From contig JBCDBL010000047.1 in the NCBI GenBank assembly GCA_039183635.1, forward strand, positions 1-27,949: a stretch of DNA of 27,949 bases. Reading direction: 5' to 3'. Made by a program: the position numbers and the translations under genes. This document shows positions 1 through 7,849 of the stretch, piece by piece (positions within the stretch are counted from its first letter, which is position 1; the number at the start of each line of letters is the position of its first letter). Below the pieces are notes generated by a model. That model made no database searches and was not told where the DNA came from. It saw only the letters and a list, made by a program, of their open reading frames with translations. The DNA comes from JBCDBL01 sp039183635. Lineage in GTDB: Bacteria > Pseudomonadota > Alphaproteobacteria > Caulobacterales > Parvularculaceae.

Positions 1-246
1 ATCGCCCATGCGCGTGTGGCTGCGGCGGACGGCGCGCTTGAAGCCTGGCTCCACGCCCATGGTGATGTGCTGAACGAAACCGCCGAGGGCGATGCACGTC
101 TTTTTACGGTTCGTCTGTCACCTGAGAACTTCGGGCGTTTCAAGAAACGTTTCGCCGACGCTGTTGTCGATGTTACAACGCCTCACGATGCATCCATGGC
201 TCCGGGCGAGGACAGAAAGCATGCTGCTGGATATCGTCCCCTCTAA
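1..246 (+). CDS. hflX: C-terminal end of probable GTPase HflX (partial)
   Basis: The reading frame is open from the first base of the window and ends at TAA 244-246, so only the last 81 codons are present. The segment with residues LEAWLHAHGDVLNE and then TVRLSPENFGRFKKRF resembles the short C-terminal domain that follows the G domain in HflX, a ribosome-associated GTPase that splits or rescues stalled ribosomes. No GTPase motif falls inside the window, so the call rests on this tail and on context: hflX lies close to mazG in many alphaproteobacteria. The next gene overlaps its end by about 26 bases. The assignment is an inference from a short fragment. Confidence 0.6.
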   Translation: MAHARVAAADGALEAWLHAHGDVLNETAEGDARLFTVRLSPENFGRFKKRFADAVVDVTTPHDASMAPGEDRKHAAGYRPL

Positions 247-1039
247 AGTTGAGGCGGCCTTGCGGGAGGTCGCGGCGGAGCACGTCACGCCCTTGTTCGG
301 CAATCTTGATGTTGGAGACGTGAGGTCGAAATCCGGTCCTTTGGATATGGTCACCGCTGCTGACGTTGCTGCAGAAGCTGCATTGACGCCGTTTTTGCTT
401 GATCTTGTCCCGGGGTCAAAAGTCATTGGGGAGGAGGCGGCGTCTGAGGACCCTTCTATTGTCGACGCGCTTTTGGGCGATGGCGTGTTTTGGACCGTCG
501 ACCCCGTGGACGGCACGCGCAATTTCGTTGCGGGGCGCGAAGAGTTCGGCTCCATGGTTGCGCTTATCGAAAATGGTGAAACCGTCATGGGGTGGATCTA
601 TTTCCCAATGTCAGGCGGCTGTGCCACGGCGGTAAAGGGCGAGGGCGCTTTTTTCAAAGACGTGCGTTTGAAAGCGGGATCTGACCGTGCGCCGGGCGCT
701 TTGATCGGTGATTATTCCGCTCGTCTGGTGGAGGATGCAAACAAAGATGTTCTCGATGCAAACGCCCCGCAGCTTGGAGCGGTGACGGATATTGGATGCG
801 CTGCGAGGCAATATGCCGATCTTGCATCAGGGGCTTTAGATTACGTCGTATGGGGAAAAATTTATCCCTGGGACCATGCTCCTGGCGCGTTGCTTTTTGA
901 AGAAGCCGGCGGTCGCACCGCCTATATTGAAGGCGGCGCCCCTTATGCGCCTAAACCTGTAAAACACAAGCCCATGTTATCTGCGCCCCGTGATGCTTGG
1001 GATGAGGTGCACGCGCATTTGTTGCGCCCTGTTGCGTGA
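221..1039 (+). CDS. Inositol-monophosphatase-family phosphatase
   Basis: A 272-aa Mg2+-dependent phosphatase of the IMPase/FIG superfamily. The metal-binding motifs are in order: GEE at residues 70-72, the WTVDPVDGT motif at 91-99 (D94, D97, T99), and the second signature WDHAPGALLFEEAGGR from residue 217 with D218. Length matches the family, whose members hydrolyse inositol phosphates, 3'-phosphoadenosine phosphate (CysQ) or histidinol phosphate (HisN). The sequence alone does not fix the substrate. The frame is open further upstream (ATGs at 92 and 188). ATG 221 is preferred because GAGG at 208-211 sits nine bases upstream and the longer forms run deep into the preceding gene. It overlaps that gene by 26 bases, suggesting co-transcription, and converges on mazG. 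Confidence 0.85.
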   Translation: MLLDIVPSKVEAALREVAAEHVTPLFGNLDVGDVRSKSGPLDMVTAADVAAEAALTPFLLDLVPGSKVIGEEAASEDPSIVDALLGDGVFWTVDPVDGTRNFVAGREEFGSMVALIENGETVMGWIYFPMSGGCATAVKGEGAFFKDVRLKAGSDRAPGALIGDYSARLVEDANKDVLDANAPQLGAVTDIGCAARQYADLASGALDYVVWGKIYPWDHAPGALLFEEAGGRTAYIEGGAPYAPKPVKHKPMLSAPRDAWDEVHAHLLRPVA

Positions 1040-1085
1040 GCTTAGAGCTTTTCGGCGGGAACGCCGTCTGTTTTTTGAATAATCT

Positions 1086-1910
1086 CTATGTGCTGCGTTC
1101 TGCTTGTTTTGCAGTGCGCCAGTAGCTTTCAAGCTCATCGAGCGTATGGTCGGTCATATCGCGATTATTGTCTCTTGCCTGTTGCTCAATATGGCGGAAA
1201 CGGCGTTCGAATTTTGCGTTGGCGCGGCGCAGGGCGGCTTCCGGCTCTACTTTGAGATGCCGGGCGAGGTTCGCCATGACAAACAGAAGGTCGCCAAATT
1301 CATCTTCAACCGCGTCTGGGTCTTTCGTGTTTGCCGCCTCCACAAGTTCCCCAGCCTCTTCCTCCAATTTCGCTAAAACATCGTTCGTGTGGGGCCAATC
1401 GAAGCCGACATGCGCTGCGCGCTTCTGCAGCTTTACAGCGCGCGTTGCGGCGGGAAGAGCGACAGGAACATCGTCGAGTATGCTCGCTGCATCGCTTTTG
1501 GCCTGTCGCTCCTCGGCTTTTTGCGTCTCCCAGGCGTTTGTTTGCTCCTCCGCGGAGCGTGCGATCGCATCGCCAAAGACATGGGGGTGCCGGCGGATCA
1601 TTTTATCAACGATGGCTGCAACGACCTCATCGAAGTTAAATGCACCCTGCTCCGAGGCCATTTGGGCATGGAAAACCACCTGGAACAAAAGATCGCCTAA
1701 CTCATCTTTTAACTGAGCAAGGTCGCCTTGTTCAATGGCGTCTGCAACTTCGTACGCCTCTTCAATTGTGTAAGGGGCGATGGTGCGAAAGGTTTGCTCG
1801 ATATCCCAAGGACACCCGCCGTCAGGCGCACGCAGCCGCGCCATGATATCCAAAAGCGTTGAAATCGTTGGCGTATCCGTCGGCATAGGAATAATTCCAT
1901 TTTTGTACAT
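1086..1910 (-). CDS. mazG: Nucleoside triphosphate pyrophosphohydrolase MazG
   Basis: A 274-aa all-alpha NTP pyrophosphohydrolase that removes non-canonical or excess NTPs as NMP plus PPi. It shows the duplicated MazG architecture. The N-terminal half has GGCPWD followed by the metal-binding IEEAYE...ELGDLLFQVVFHA motif at about residues 49-81. The second half has EDEFGDLLFVMANLARHLKVEPEAALRRAN, ending with a typical FERRFRHIE segment. Length fits the family. Two starts are possible: ATG 1910, or the in-frame ATG 1886 (MPTDTPTIS), which better matches usual MazG N-termini and has GGA shortly upstream. It lies downstream of the phosphorelay operon on the same strand, separated by about 110 bp, so it may have its own promoter. 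Confidence 0.93.
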   Translation of the reverse strand: MYKNGIIPMPTDTPTISTLLDIMARLRAPDGGCPWDIEQTFRTIAPYTIEEAYEVADAIEQGDLAQLKDELGDLLFQVVFHAQMASEQGAFNFDEVVAAIVDKMIRRHPHVFGDAIARSAEEQTNAWETQKAEERQAKSDAASILDDVPVALPAATRAVKLQKRAAHVGFDWPHTNDVLAKLEEEAGELVEAANTKDPDAVEDEFGDLLFVMANLARHLKVEPEAALRRANAKFERRFRHIEQQARDNNRDMTDHTLDELESYWRTAKQAERST

Positions 1911-2024
1911 CGCATGTGTATTAGCGTCTCATTATAGCAGGGACGTTTGTAACGCGCGATGTAAAAAAGCGGCGCGGAATCCGATTGAAGAAGAGACGCT
2001 TTAAGGAAAAAGTGTTTTGCGAAC

Positions 2025-4154
2025 TTAGCTCGCTTCGGCCTGCGGTATTTCAGGAGGAGCTGTTTCAGCGGACAGCCACCGTATGGTTGTCTCCACAACC
2101 TCGGCTTTTTTTACCGGCTTTGTGACGAAGTCATCCATGCCGGCGTCAATGCACCGTTGACGGTCTTCGTCCATAGCATAGGCTGTAACGCCGACAACCG
2201 GCGTTGCGGGAAAACCGTTTTCCGATTCGTAAACTCGAATTTCTTGTGTCGCGGCAATGCCGTCTTTTACCGGCATAGACACATCCATTAAAACCAGATC
2301 AGGGCGCTGGGCCTTGTAAAGCTCGACCGCGACTTCGCCGTTTTCTGCGATGATGAATTCCAGGTTTTCGCTCATCAGCATGGATTTCATAACGAGCTGG
2401 TTGACGGGATTGTCTTCTGCAAGAAGAATTTTTCCGCTTAGGTTTTTAAGGGCCTCATCGCCAGGCCCGTCAGGTTTGGCGGCTGGGGCGGGCGATGCAG
2501 GCAGCGCTTTATCAATGGCTGTTGTTGGTTCGGCTTTCGGTTCGCCTTCCAAAATGTTGAAAATGGTTTGTAAAAGCTTGTGAGACCGTACGGGCTTTGA
2601 CAGGCGGGCGCTCAACAGCTGATCGCATTCATCGCCGTCGCGATGGTGACTGGCGGAGGTCAGCATGATGAGGGGCGTAGATCCAAAATATGCATCCGTT
2701 TTGATGCGTTTGGCCAACTCCTCGCCATCCATTTCCGGCATATGGTAGTCCAGGAGTATGAAATCGAGCCGTTCTCCCGCTTCGCGGGTTTCTTCCAAAA
2801 GGCGTAATGCGTCCGCTGCGTCGACCGCCATGCGGTGGGATACGCCCCAATCGTCGGCTTGTTCTGCAAGAATCCGCCGGTTCACCTGATTGTCGTCGAC
2901 GATCAGCGCTTTTTTTCCATTGAGGTTGAGGTCTTCGTTGCCGGCGCTTTGCGATACGTCGCGCGCCTTCGGCAAGGCGAGCGTTACTGTAAATATGGAG
3001 CCGCGCCCCACTTCGCTTTTCACATTTATAGACCCGCCCAGAAGCTCGACGATGCGTTTCGTGATGGAAAGGCCAAGTCCAGTGCCTTCGTATTTGCGCG
3101 AGCTTGAGGTGTCCGCCTGTTCGAATTTTTCAAATATGCTCGACAGTTTATCGGCCGGTATGCCAATGCCTGTATCCTCGATTTTGACGGTCAGGTCGAC
3201 GCTGTCTTCTTCTTCCATGCCCGTTATGTCGACAAGGACGTGGCCCTTCTCCGTAAATTTTACGGCGTTGCCGATAATATTCATGAAGACCTGGCGTATG
3301 CGTCCGACATCGCCCATGAAATGGTCTTGTAAATTCGCCTCATATCTTAACAGCAGTTCCAGGTCTTTTTCCTTAGCCCTGGTCGCCACGAGTGCGGCGA
3401 CATCCTCCACCGCCTCACGCAGGTTGAAAGGCTCGGAGTGGAAACTGAGGCGGCCGGCTTCGATTTTTGAGAAATCCAGTATGTCGTTGATCAAAGTGAC
3501 GAGACTTGTGCCGGAGCTTAAAATGACGTTGGCGATCTCTTTTTGCTTGTCGTCCAGATTGGTCGCCAGAAGAATTTCCGTCATTCCAATGACGCCGTTC
3601 ATGGGAGTGCGGATTTCGTGGCTCATATTCGCCAAAAACTCAGACTTGGTCTTATTCGCCGCCTCGGCTTTCTCTTTGGCCGCCACCAGTTCCGAGGTGC
3701 GTTGCTTGATCCGCTCTTCGAGCGTTTCGTTCATGTTGCGCAATTGCAGGACAGCGTCGCGTCGCGAGAGACAGGCGCGGGTGCGGGCAAGCACAATGGG
3801 AAAGGAAATCGGCTTTGTGACATAGTCATTGGCGCCCGCCTCAAATGCGGCGGTCAGCATTTCGTTTTCCGAACGCGCCGTAACCATAATAATGGGAAGT
3901 TCGCCCTCATCGCGTGTTTCACGAACTTTATTCAGTACGTCTATGCCGCTCATGCCGGGCATCATAAGGTCAAGAAGAATAAGGGCGGGCTCTTCCTCAG
4001 CAATGAGCTTTAAAGCTTCTTCTCCGCAATCTGCTTCTTTTATGACAAAGTTACGGCGCACAAGCCGCCGGCTCAAGACCGCACGGTTGTCCGCAGAATC
4101 GTCAACAACAAGAATGTAACCGTCTTGCGGGGGGGGAGCGTTTTTGTCGGTCAT
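2025..4154 (-). CDS. Soluble hybrid histidine kinase REC-HisKA-HATPase-REC-REC
   Basis: A cytoplasmic hybrid sensor kinase of about 709 aa with no membrane segment. Domains in order: N-terminal receiver (VVDD, phospho-acceptor D62 in LLDLMMPG), a coiled-coil linker rich in E/K/A, HisKA with H179 in the SHEIRTPMNG motif, HATPase with the N box NIIGNAVKF, DTGIGIP and GTGLGLS, a second receiver (D469 in ILLDYHMPEMDG) and a third receiver (LLAEDN, D624 in LMDVSMPVKDG, FVTKPV). The N-terminal receiver implies that the kinase is controlled by phosphorylation from another protein, plausibly the kinase encoded two genes upstream. ATG 4154 lies 10 bases past the previous stop. An in-frame GTG at 4181 would overlap that gene by 17 bases and is the alternative start. 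No output or DNA-binding domain is present. Confidence 0.93.
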   Translation of the reverse strand: MTDKNAPPPQDGYILVVDDSADNRAVLSRRLVRRNFVIKEADCGEEALKLIAEEEPALILLDLMMPGMSGIDVLNKVRETRDEGELPIIMVTARSENEMLTAAFEAGANDYVTKPISFPIVLARTRACLSRRDAVLQLRNMNETLEERIKQRTSELVAAKEKAEAANKTKSEFLANMSHEIRTPMNGVIGMTEILLATNLDDKQKEIANVILSSGTSLVTLINDILDFSKIEAGRLSFHSEPFNLREAVEDVAALVATRAKEKDLELLLRYEANLQDHFMGDVGRIRQVFMNIIGNAVKFTEKGHVLVDITGMEEEDSVDLTVKIEDTGIGIPADKLSSIFEKFEQADTSSSRKYEGTGLGLSITKRIVELLGGSINVKSEVGRGSIFTVTLALPKARDVSQSAGNEDLNLNGKKALIVDDNQVNRRILAEQADDWGVSHRMAVDAADALRLLEETREAGERLDFILLDYHMPEMDGEELAKRIKTDAYFGSTPLIMLTSASHHRDGDECDQLLSARLSKPVRSHKLLQTIFNILEGEPKAEPTTAIDKALPASPAPAAKPDGPGDEALKNLSGKILLAEDNPVNQLVMKSMLMSENLEFIIAENGEVAVELYKAQRPDLVLMDVSMPVKDGIAATQEIRVYESENGFPATPVVGVTAYAMDEDRQRCIDAGMDDFVTKPVKKAEVVETTIRWLSAETAPPEIPQAEAS

Positions 4155-4164
4155 CAGATCTAAT

Positions 4165-4560
4165 TCAAGCGTGTAAGGCACTCAATGCGTCATTGTTTTC
4201 TTTTGACGCGGCGGTTTCGATTTGTTGCATGAGTTCTTTAAAGTTTACAGGTTTTGTCGCAAAATCCGTACACCCCGCCTCCATGCACTGTTTGCGATCA
4301 CTGTCCATAGCATGCGCGGTAAGAGCTATAATGGGCAGGTCGCCATGCGAACGGGTTTCCCGTATTTTAAGCGTGGCCTCGATGCCGGACATGATAGGCA
4401 TGCTGATGTCCATAAGTATCAGGTCTGGTTTGACGGTGTCCGCCATTTCGACGGCCTGGAGTCCGTTTTCCGCAACGAACACGTCGAACCCTTTGCGGAT
4501 CAGTCTGCGGGAAAGCATCTCTCGATTATCTACGTTGTCTTCTGCTAACAGAATACGCAT
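4165..4560 (-). CDS. Single-domain response regulator (CheY/DivK-like)
   Basis: A stand-alone receiver domain of 131 aa. The acidic pocket LLAEDN is at residues 4-9, the phospho-acceptor D51 lies in LMDISMP, the conserved T is in the IIALTAHAM strand, and the switch lysine is in DFATKPV. There is no output domain, so it should act as a phosphate shuttle or an allosteric partner, as DivK-type proteins do. It sits 12 bases downstream of the membrane hybrid kinase gene and next to the soluble hybrid kinase. This places it between the two kinases both in the operon and, by inference, in the phosphate-transfer route. Confidence 0.93.
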   Translation of the reverse strand: MRILLAEDNVDNREMLSRRLIRKGFDVFVAENGLQAVEMADTVKPDLILMDISMPIMSGIEATLKIRETRSHGDLPIIALTAHAMDSDRKQCMEAGCTDFATKPVNFKELMQQIETAASKENNDALSALHA

Positions 4561-4572
4561 GTACGTGCCTCG

Positions 4573-6894
4573 TTAGTGTACTGTTGCATTCAAGGAGACG
4601 CCGCGAATGTTATTTATGGCGTTGACGAGTTTGCTTGGGGGTAAAGACCCTTTCTGGTGATATTGTTCAGCCATATCGGAGACAAACACTCTATCGGCTT
4701 CGGTCAGCGTTTTGGCGGAAATTACGATAACTGGAACGCCTTTATATTCGTCCTCGGATCGAATTTTGCGCAAGAATTCAAAGCCATCCATTTCGGGCAT
4801 CATAAGGTCGAGTAAAATTATGTCAGGCGTATGTTCTTGCAAAGCCTTGTACCCTTCAACGCCATTTTCCGCATGACGGCAGGTATGCCCTGCCTGGGTT
4901 GCGATGCGGCGAATGATGTCTGCTGAATCCGGGTCGTCTTCCAACAGAAGAACATCGGCTTTTTCGGCCTTCAGATAGGACGACATCAGCTGAATGATGC
5001 CTTCGCGTTTGACTGGCTTCACCAAAAACTCGCTGGCGCCGAGCGCGAGGCCGCGCTCGCGGTCATCCTCAATGGTGACGACAAAAACAGGTATGTTCGT
5101 CGTTTTCGGATCGCTGTTGAGAGTTTGTAAAATGTCCCATCCGGAAATATCCGGAAGCTTTATATCCAGTATAATGGCGTCAGGTTCGAGTTCCTTCGCC
5201 AGGCGGAGGCCTGTCTCGCCGTCTTGAGCGCCGATCACTTCAAAACCTGTCGGTGTCAATGTACGTCGCATGAGGTCGATCGCCGAGGCGTAGTCGTCTA
5301 TGACAAGCACAGTATGGACGTCTTCCGTTTTTTCCAGTTTTGTCAGAGCGGCGACGGCGTCTTGTTTTTTCTCTTCAATGACTTCTTCATCCGCAGCGTC
5401 TTTGAGAATGAATGTCGGAATGGTGATGATAAATGTGCTGCCTTCGCCGACCGTGCTTACAACATCCACTTCGCCGCCAAGCAGTTCAGTGAGCTTTTTA
5501 GTAATCGCGAGGCCAAGCCCTGTTCCGCCGTACTTGCGGGTCGTAGAGGCGTCGGCCTGTACAAAAGCTGTAAACAGACGACTAAGCTGTTCCGATGTCA
5601 TGCCGATGCCTGTGTCACGTACACGGAATTCAACCATTTCGGTGGCGTCGCCTGTGTTGGGCGCACGTCGGACAGCAAGTTCAATATCACCGTTTTCTGT
5701 GAACTTGCTGGCGTTGCTTAAAAGGTTGAGCAGGCATTGACGGATTTTCACCGAGTCGGACACCAGCATCGCCGGCGCATCTTCAGAAACGATCTTCAAC
5801 TTGTTATTACGCTTCGCGGCCAGGGGCTCAACGGTTGCCGCGACATCCTCGATGAGTGCGTTCAGATCCACATCGTGAACATCAAGGGTCATGCGACCGG
5901 CCTCGATTTTTGAAAGATCAAGAACCTCGTTGATAAGCCCGAGAAGGTGGTGGGCGGCTTTATTAATTTTATCGACGTCAGAAACGGTCTCTTCGCTATC
6001 GAGATCTTCCAGATCTTCACGGACGATTTCAGAGTATCCTATGATTGCATTTAAAGGCGTACGTAGTTCATGACTCATATTCGCAAGGAATTGCGACTTG
6101 GAGACATTAGCCGCCTCAGCGGAGTCCCGGGCTTCTTCCAATTGCGCCACCACGTTGGCGAGTTCATGATCGCGCGCCTGGATTTCATCCAGCATTGCGT
6201 TGAAGTTTTCCGTCAAACGTCCAAACTCGTCATCTGCGATTTTTTCGGCGCGTTTGGAATAATCCCGCGTAGAGCGCACCCGTGTCATGGCCTCGTCAAG
6301 CCGCTCAACGGGCAAACTGGCGACGCGGGATAAGGCTTGCGCCATGAAGAACGTTAAGATCAGCGCCGTACTAAGAACAATTGCAGCAATATAAAGGTAT
6401 TGCGTAATTGTCCGTTCAATGCCTTCAAGACCGATAATGACATCAAGGCGCCCGACCTTTTCGTCATATATCATGATCGGCACTTCTACGTGCAGCTTGT
6501 TTTGTGCGGCGATGGTGGGTTTATTGGATGTTTCTTCATCGATTGACGCGGTATGTCGGTTCCACTGACCAACTAGGGTGTTTTCGCTGTCGTAAACAAA
6601 AGCCGAATGCGCTTGTGGGGTCAGAGAGAGCGCGGCGATACTTTCCTCAATCGTCGTCGTGTCGTTAAAAATAACAGCTGCGGAGATGTTCGCGGCGATC
6701 ACTTCAGCGATTTTTGTTTGCTCTTGCTCCAAGTCGGAGCGGAACGTCATGAATTCGCGCAAGCTGAAACCGACGCAAGCCAAGATGAGAGCTGCAGCGC
6801 TAGATGCGATCACGCTCATCGTGATTTTGGCGCTAAAAGATGCGTTGGATTTGAAGTTCATAAGTGTCGCCCCACTCATAGAAAGCGCCGACAT
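4573..6894 (-). CDS. Membrane hybrid histidine kinase with CHASE8-like sensor, two receivers
   Basis: A 773-aa sensor kinase. A first membrane helix is at about residues 23-45. A short periplasmic domain of about 115 residues contains the block AEVIAANISAAVIFND followed by TIEESIAAL, typical of CHASE8 sensors. A second helix is at about 166-187, then a HAMP linker to about 240, a coiled coil, HisKA with H275 in SHELRTPLNA, HATPase (LSNASKF, RDTGIGM, GTGLGLA), then two receivers with D577 (IILDIKLPD) and D696 (LLDLMMPEMDG). It is the first gene of the kinase-receiver-kinase operon. CHASE8 is the sensor domain of the diguanylate cyclase YfiN/DgcN, whose repressor is YfiR, and a YfiR-family gene is divergent here. 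In-frame ATGs at 6879 and 6861 are alternative starts, and no strong ribosome site picks one. Confidence 0.92.
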   Translation of the reverse strand: MSALSMSGATLMNFKSNASFSAKITMSVIASSAAALILACVGFSLREFMTFRSDLEQEQTKIAEVIAANISAAVIFNDTTTIEESIAALSLTPQAHSAFVYDSENTLVGQWNRHTASIDEETSNKPTIAAQNKLHVEVPIMIYDEKVGRLDVIIGLEGIERTITQYLYIAAIVLSTALILTFFMAQALSRVASLPVERLDEAMTRVRSTRDYSKRAEKIADDEFGRLTENFNAMLDEIQARDHELANVVAQLEEARDSAEAANVSKSQFLANMSHELRTPLNAIIGYSEIVREDLEDLDSEETVSDVDKINKAAHHLLGLINEVLDLSKIEAGRMTLDVHDVDLNALIEDVAATVEPLAAKRNNKLKIVSEDAPAMLVSDSVKIRQCLLNLLSNASKFTENGDIELAVRRAPNTGDATEMVEFRVRDTGIGMTSEQLSRLFTAFVQADASTTRKYGGTGLGLAITKKLTELLGGEVDVVSTVGEGSTFIITIPTFILKDAADEEVIEEKKQDAVAALTKLEKTEDVHTVLVIDDYASAIDLMRRTLTPTGFEVIGAQDGETGLRLAKELEPDAIILDIKLPDISGWDILQTLNSDPKTTNIPVFVVTIEDDRERGLALGASEFLVKPVKREGIIQLMSSYLKAEKADVLLLEDDPDSADIIRRIATQAGHTCRHAENGVEGYKALQEHTPDIILLDLMMPEMDGFEFLRKIRSEDEYKGVPVIVISAKTLTEADRVFVSDMAEQYHQKGSLPPSKLVNAINNIRGVSLNATVH

Positions 6895-7012
6895 GGTTCT
6901 GGAACTGGGAACGGACGACGCTTCAGGTGCTCCAAATTAATCTCGAAAAACCAAGAATAAGCTTGCTCTAATAAGAAGAAAAATCGGTTAACCCGGGGCG
7001 TATGTTAAAAAT

Positions 7013-7047
7013 GAGTCATTATTTAACCAAACATTAATGTTTGTTAA
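7013..7047. promoter_or_regulatory. CtrA-type box inside a near-perfect palindrome, with adjacent GANTC
   Basis: Positions 7023-7037 read TTAA, seven bases (CCAAACA), TTAA. This is the TTAA-N7-TTAA consensus of the alphaproteobacterial cell-cycle regulator CtrA, with the preferred TTAACC half-site. The box lies inside a larger dyad, 7023-7047, whose core 7029-7042 (AAACATTAATGTTT) is a perfect 14-bp palindrome. A GAGTC CcrM methylation site is at 7013-7017. It stands in the intergenic region between the divergent CHASE8 kinase and YfiR-family genes, so one site could control both. Binding is inferred from sequence only. Confidence 0.5.
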
Positions 7048-7137
7048 CGGAATGTTGGTGTAAATATTTAATTTTATATCAAATGTATATTTTTACGCTT
7101 TACGCAATAATAACTCTGACGGGGCACTATATGCGTT

Positions 7138-7767
7138 ATGGAGAAGTGGCGGGTGCGTTTGTATACGCGAGCGATGATGAATACAGTGAGTTATTTTCTG
7201 CGTTTTGATGTGAAAGTTATCGCCGTGCTTGCTCTTGCGTGCGCCGGCGCGAATGCTTCTGTCGTTTCCGCTGCTGATGAAATGAGTATCGCTGAGAAAC
7301 GAGACCAAATTATCAAAGCATCTTTTGTTTACAATTTTGCGCGGTTTATAGATTGGGGCACCGAGGACAGAACCGAAGGCGACGATTTAAAACTATGCGT
7401 GGAGCGAGACGATGCTGAAAGCGCTTGGAAATCTATTGAAGGCCGTTCTGTCGGTGAGGGGCAGGTCGCTGTGCGCTTTATTGAAGATACGAAAGACTTA
7501 TATGAGGAGTGTGATATCGCTTTCATCACGCCGCACCAGATGCGCCGTATACGTTTAAGCAAACTCGCCCGGCGCGGCGTCATTACGATTTCAGACATGA
7601 AAGATTTCGATCTAAAAGGCGGGGCGATCGGCATTACAAACACGCGAGGGCGGTACGGTTTTCTTGTAAATGACGACGTCTTTGAAACCGCTGGAGCTCG
7701 TCTGAGTTCGAAGGTCTTGAGACTGCAGATGCGGGTGTCGTTGCCAAAGCAAAAAGAAGCCCCTTAA
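7138..7767 (+). CDS. YfiR-family periplasmic protein (DUF4154)
   Basis: A 209-aa exported protein. A hydrophobic signal segment (VKVIAVLALACAGANASVVSA) is followed by IKASFVYNFARFIDW, the family hallmark, then LCVERDD, a GRSVGEGQVAVRF strand, a buried Cys in CDIAFITP, ITISDMKDFDLKGGAIG, and the closing RYGFLVNDDVFETAGARLSSKVLRL. These blocks in this order identify YfiR/DUF4154. In Pseudomonas and E. coli, YfiR binds the periplasmic CHASE8 domain of a diguanylate cyclase and holds it inactive. Here the divergent neighbour is a CHASE8-like histidine kinase, so the likely partner is a kinase; that is inference. The start is uncertain: ATG 7138 gives a long N-terminus, while ATG 7174 or 7177 gives a more normal signal peptide. 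Confidence 0.85.
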   Translation: MEKWRVRLYTRAMMNTVSYFLRFDVKVIAVLALACAGANASVVSAADEMSIAEKRDQIIKASFVYNFARFIDWGTEDRTEGDDLKLCVERDDAESAWKSIEGRSVGEGQVAVRFIEDTKDLYEECDIAFITPHQMRRIRLSKLARRGVITISDMKDFDLKGGAIGITNTRGRYGFLVNDDVFETAGARLSSKVLRLQMRVSLPKQKEAP

Positions 7768-7849
7768 ATCCCCTGAAATACTGCATTGTCTCTTTTAAAT
7801 ACGTGTAGAGATAATATGGAGCTATGCTCCGCCCCACAGAAAATAAAGC

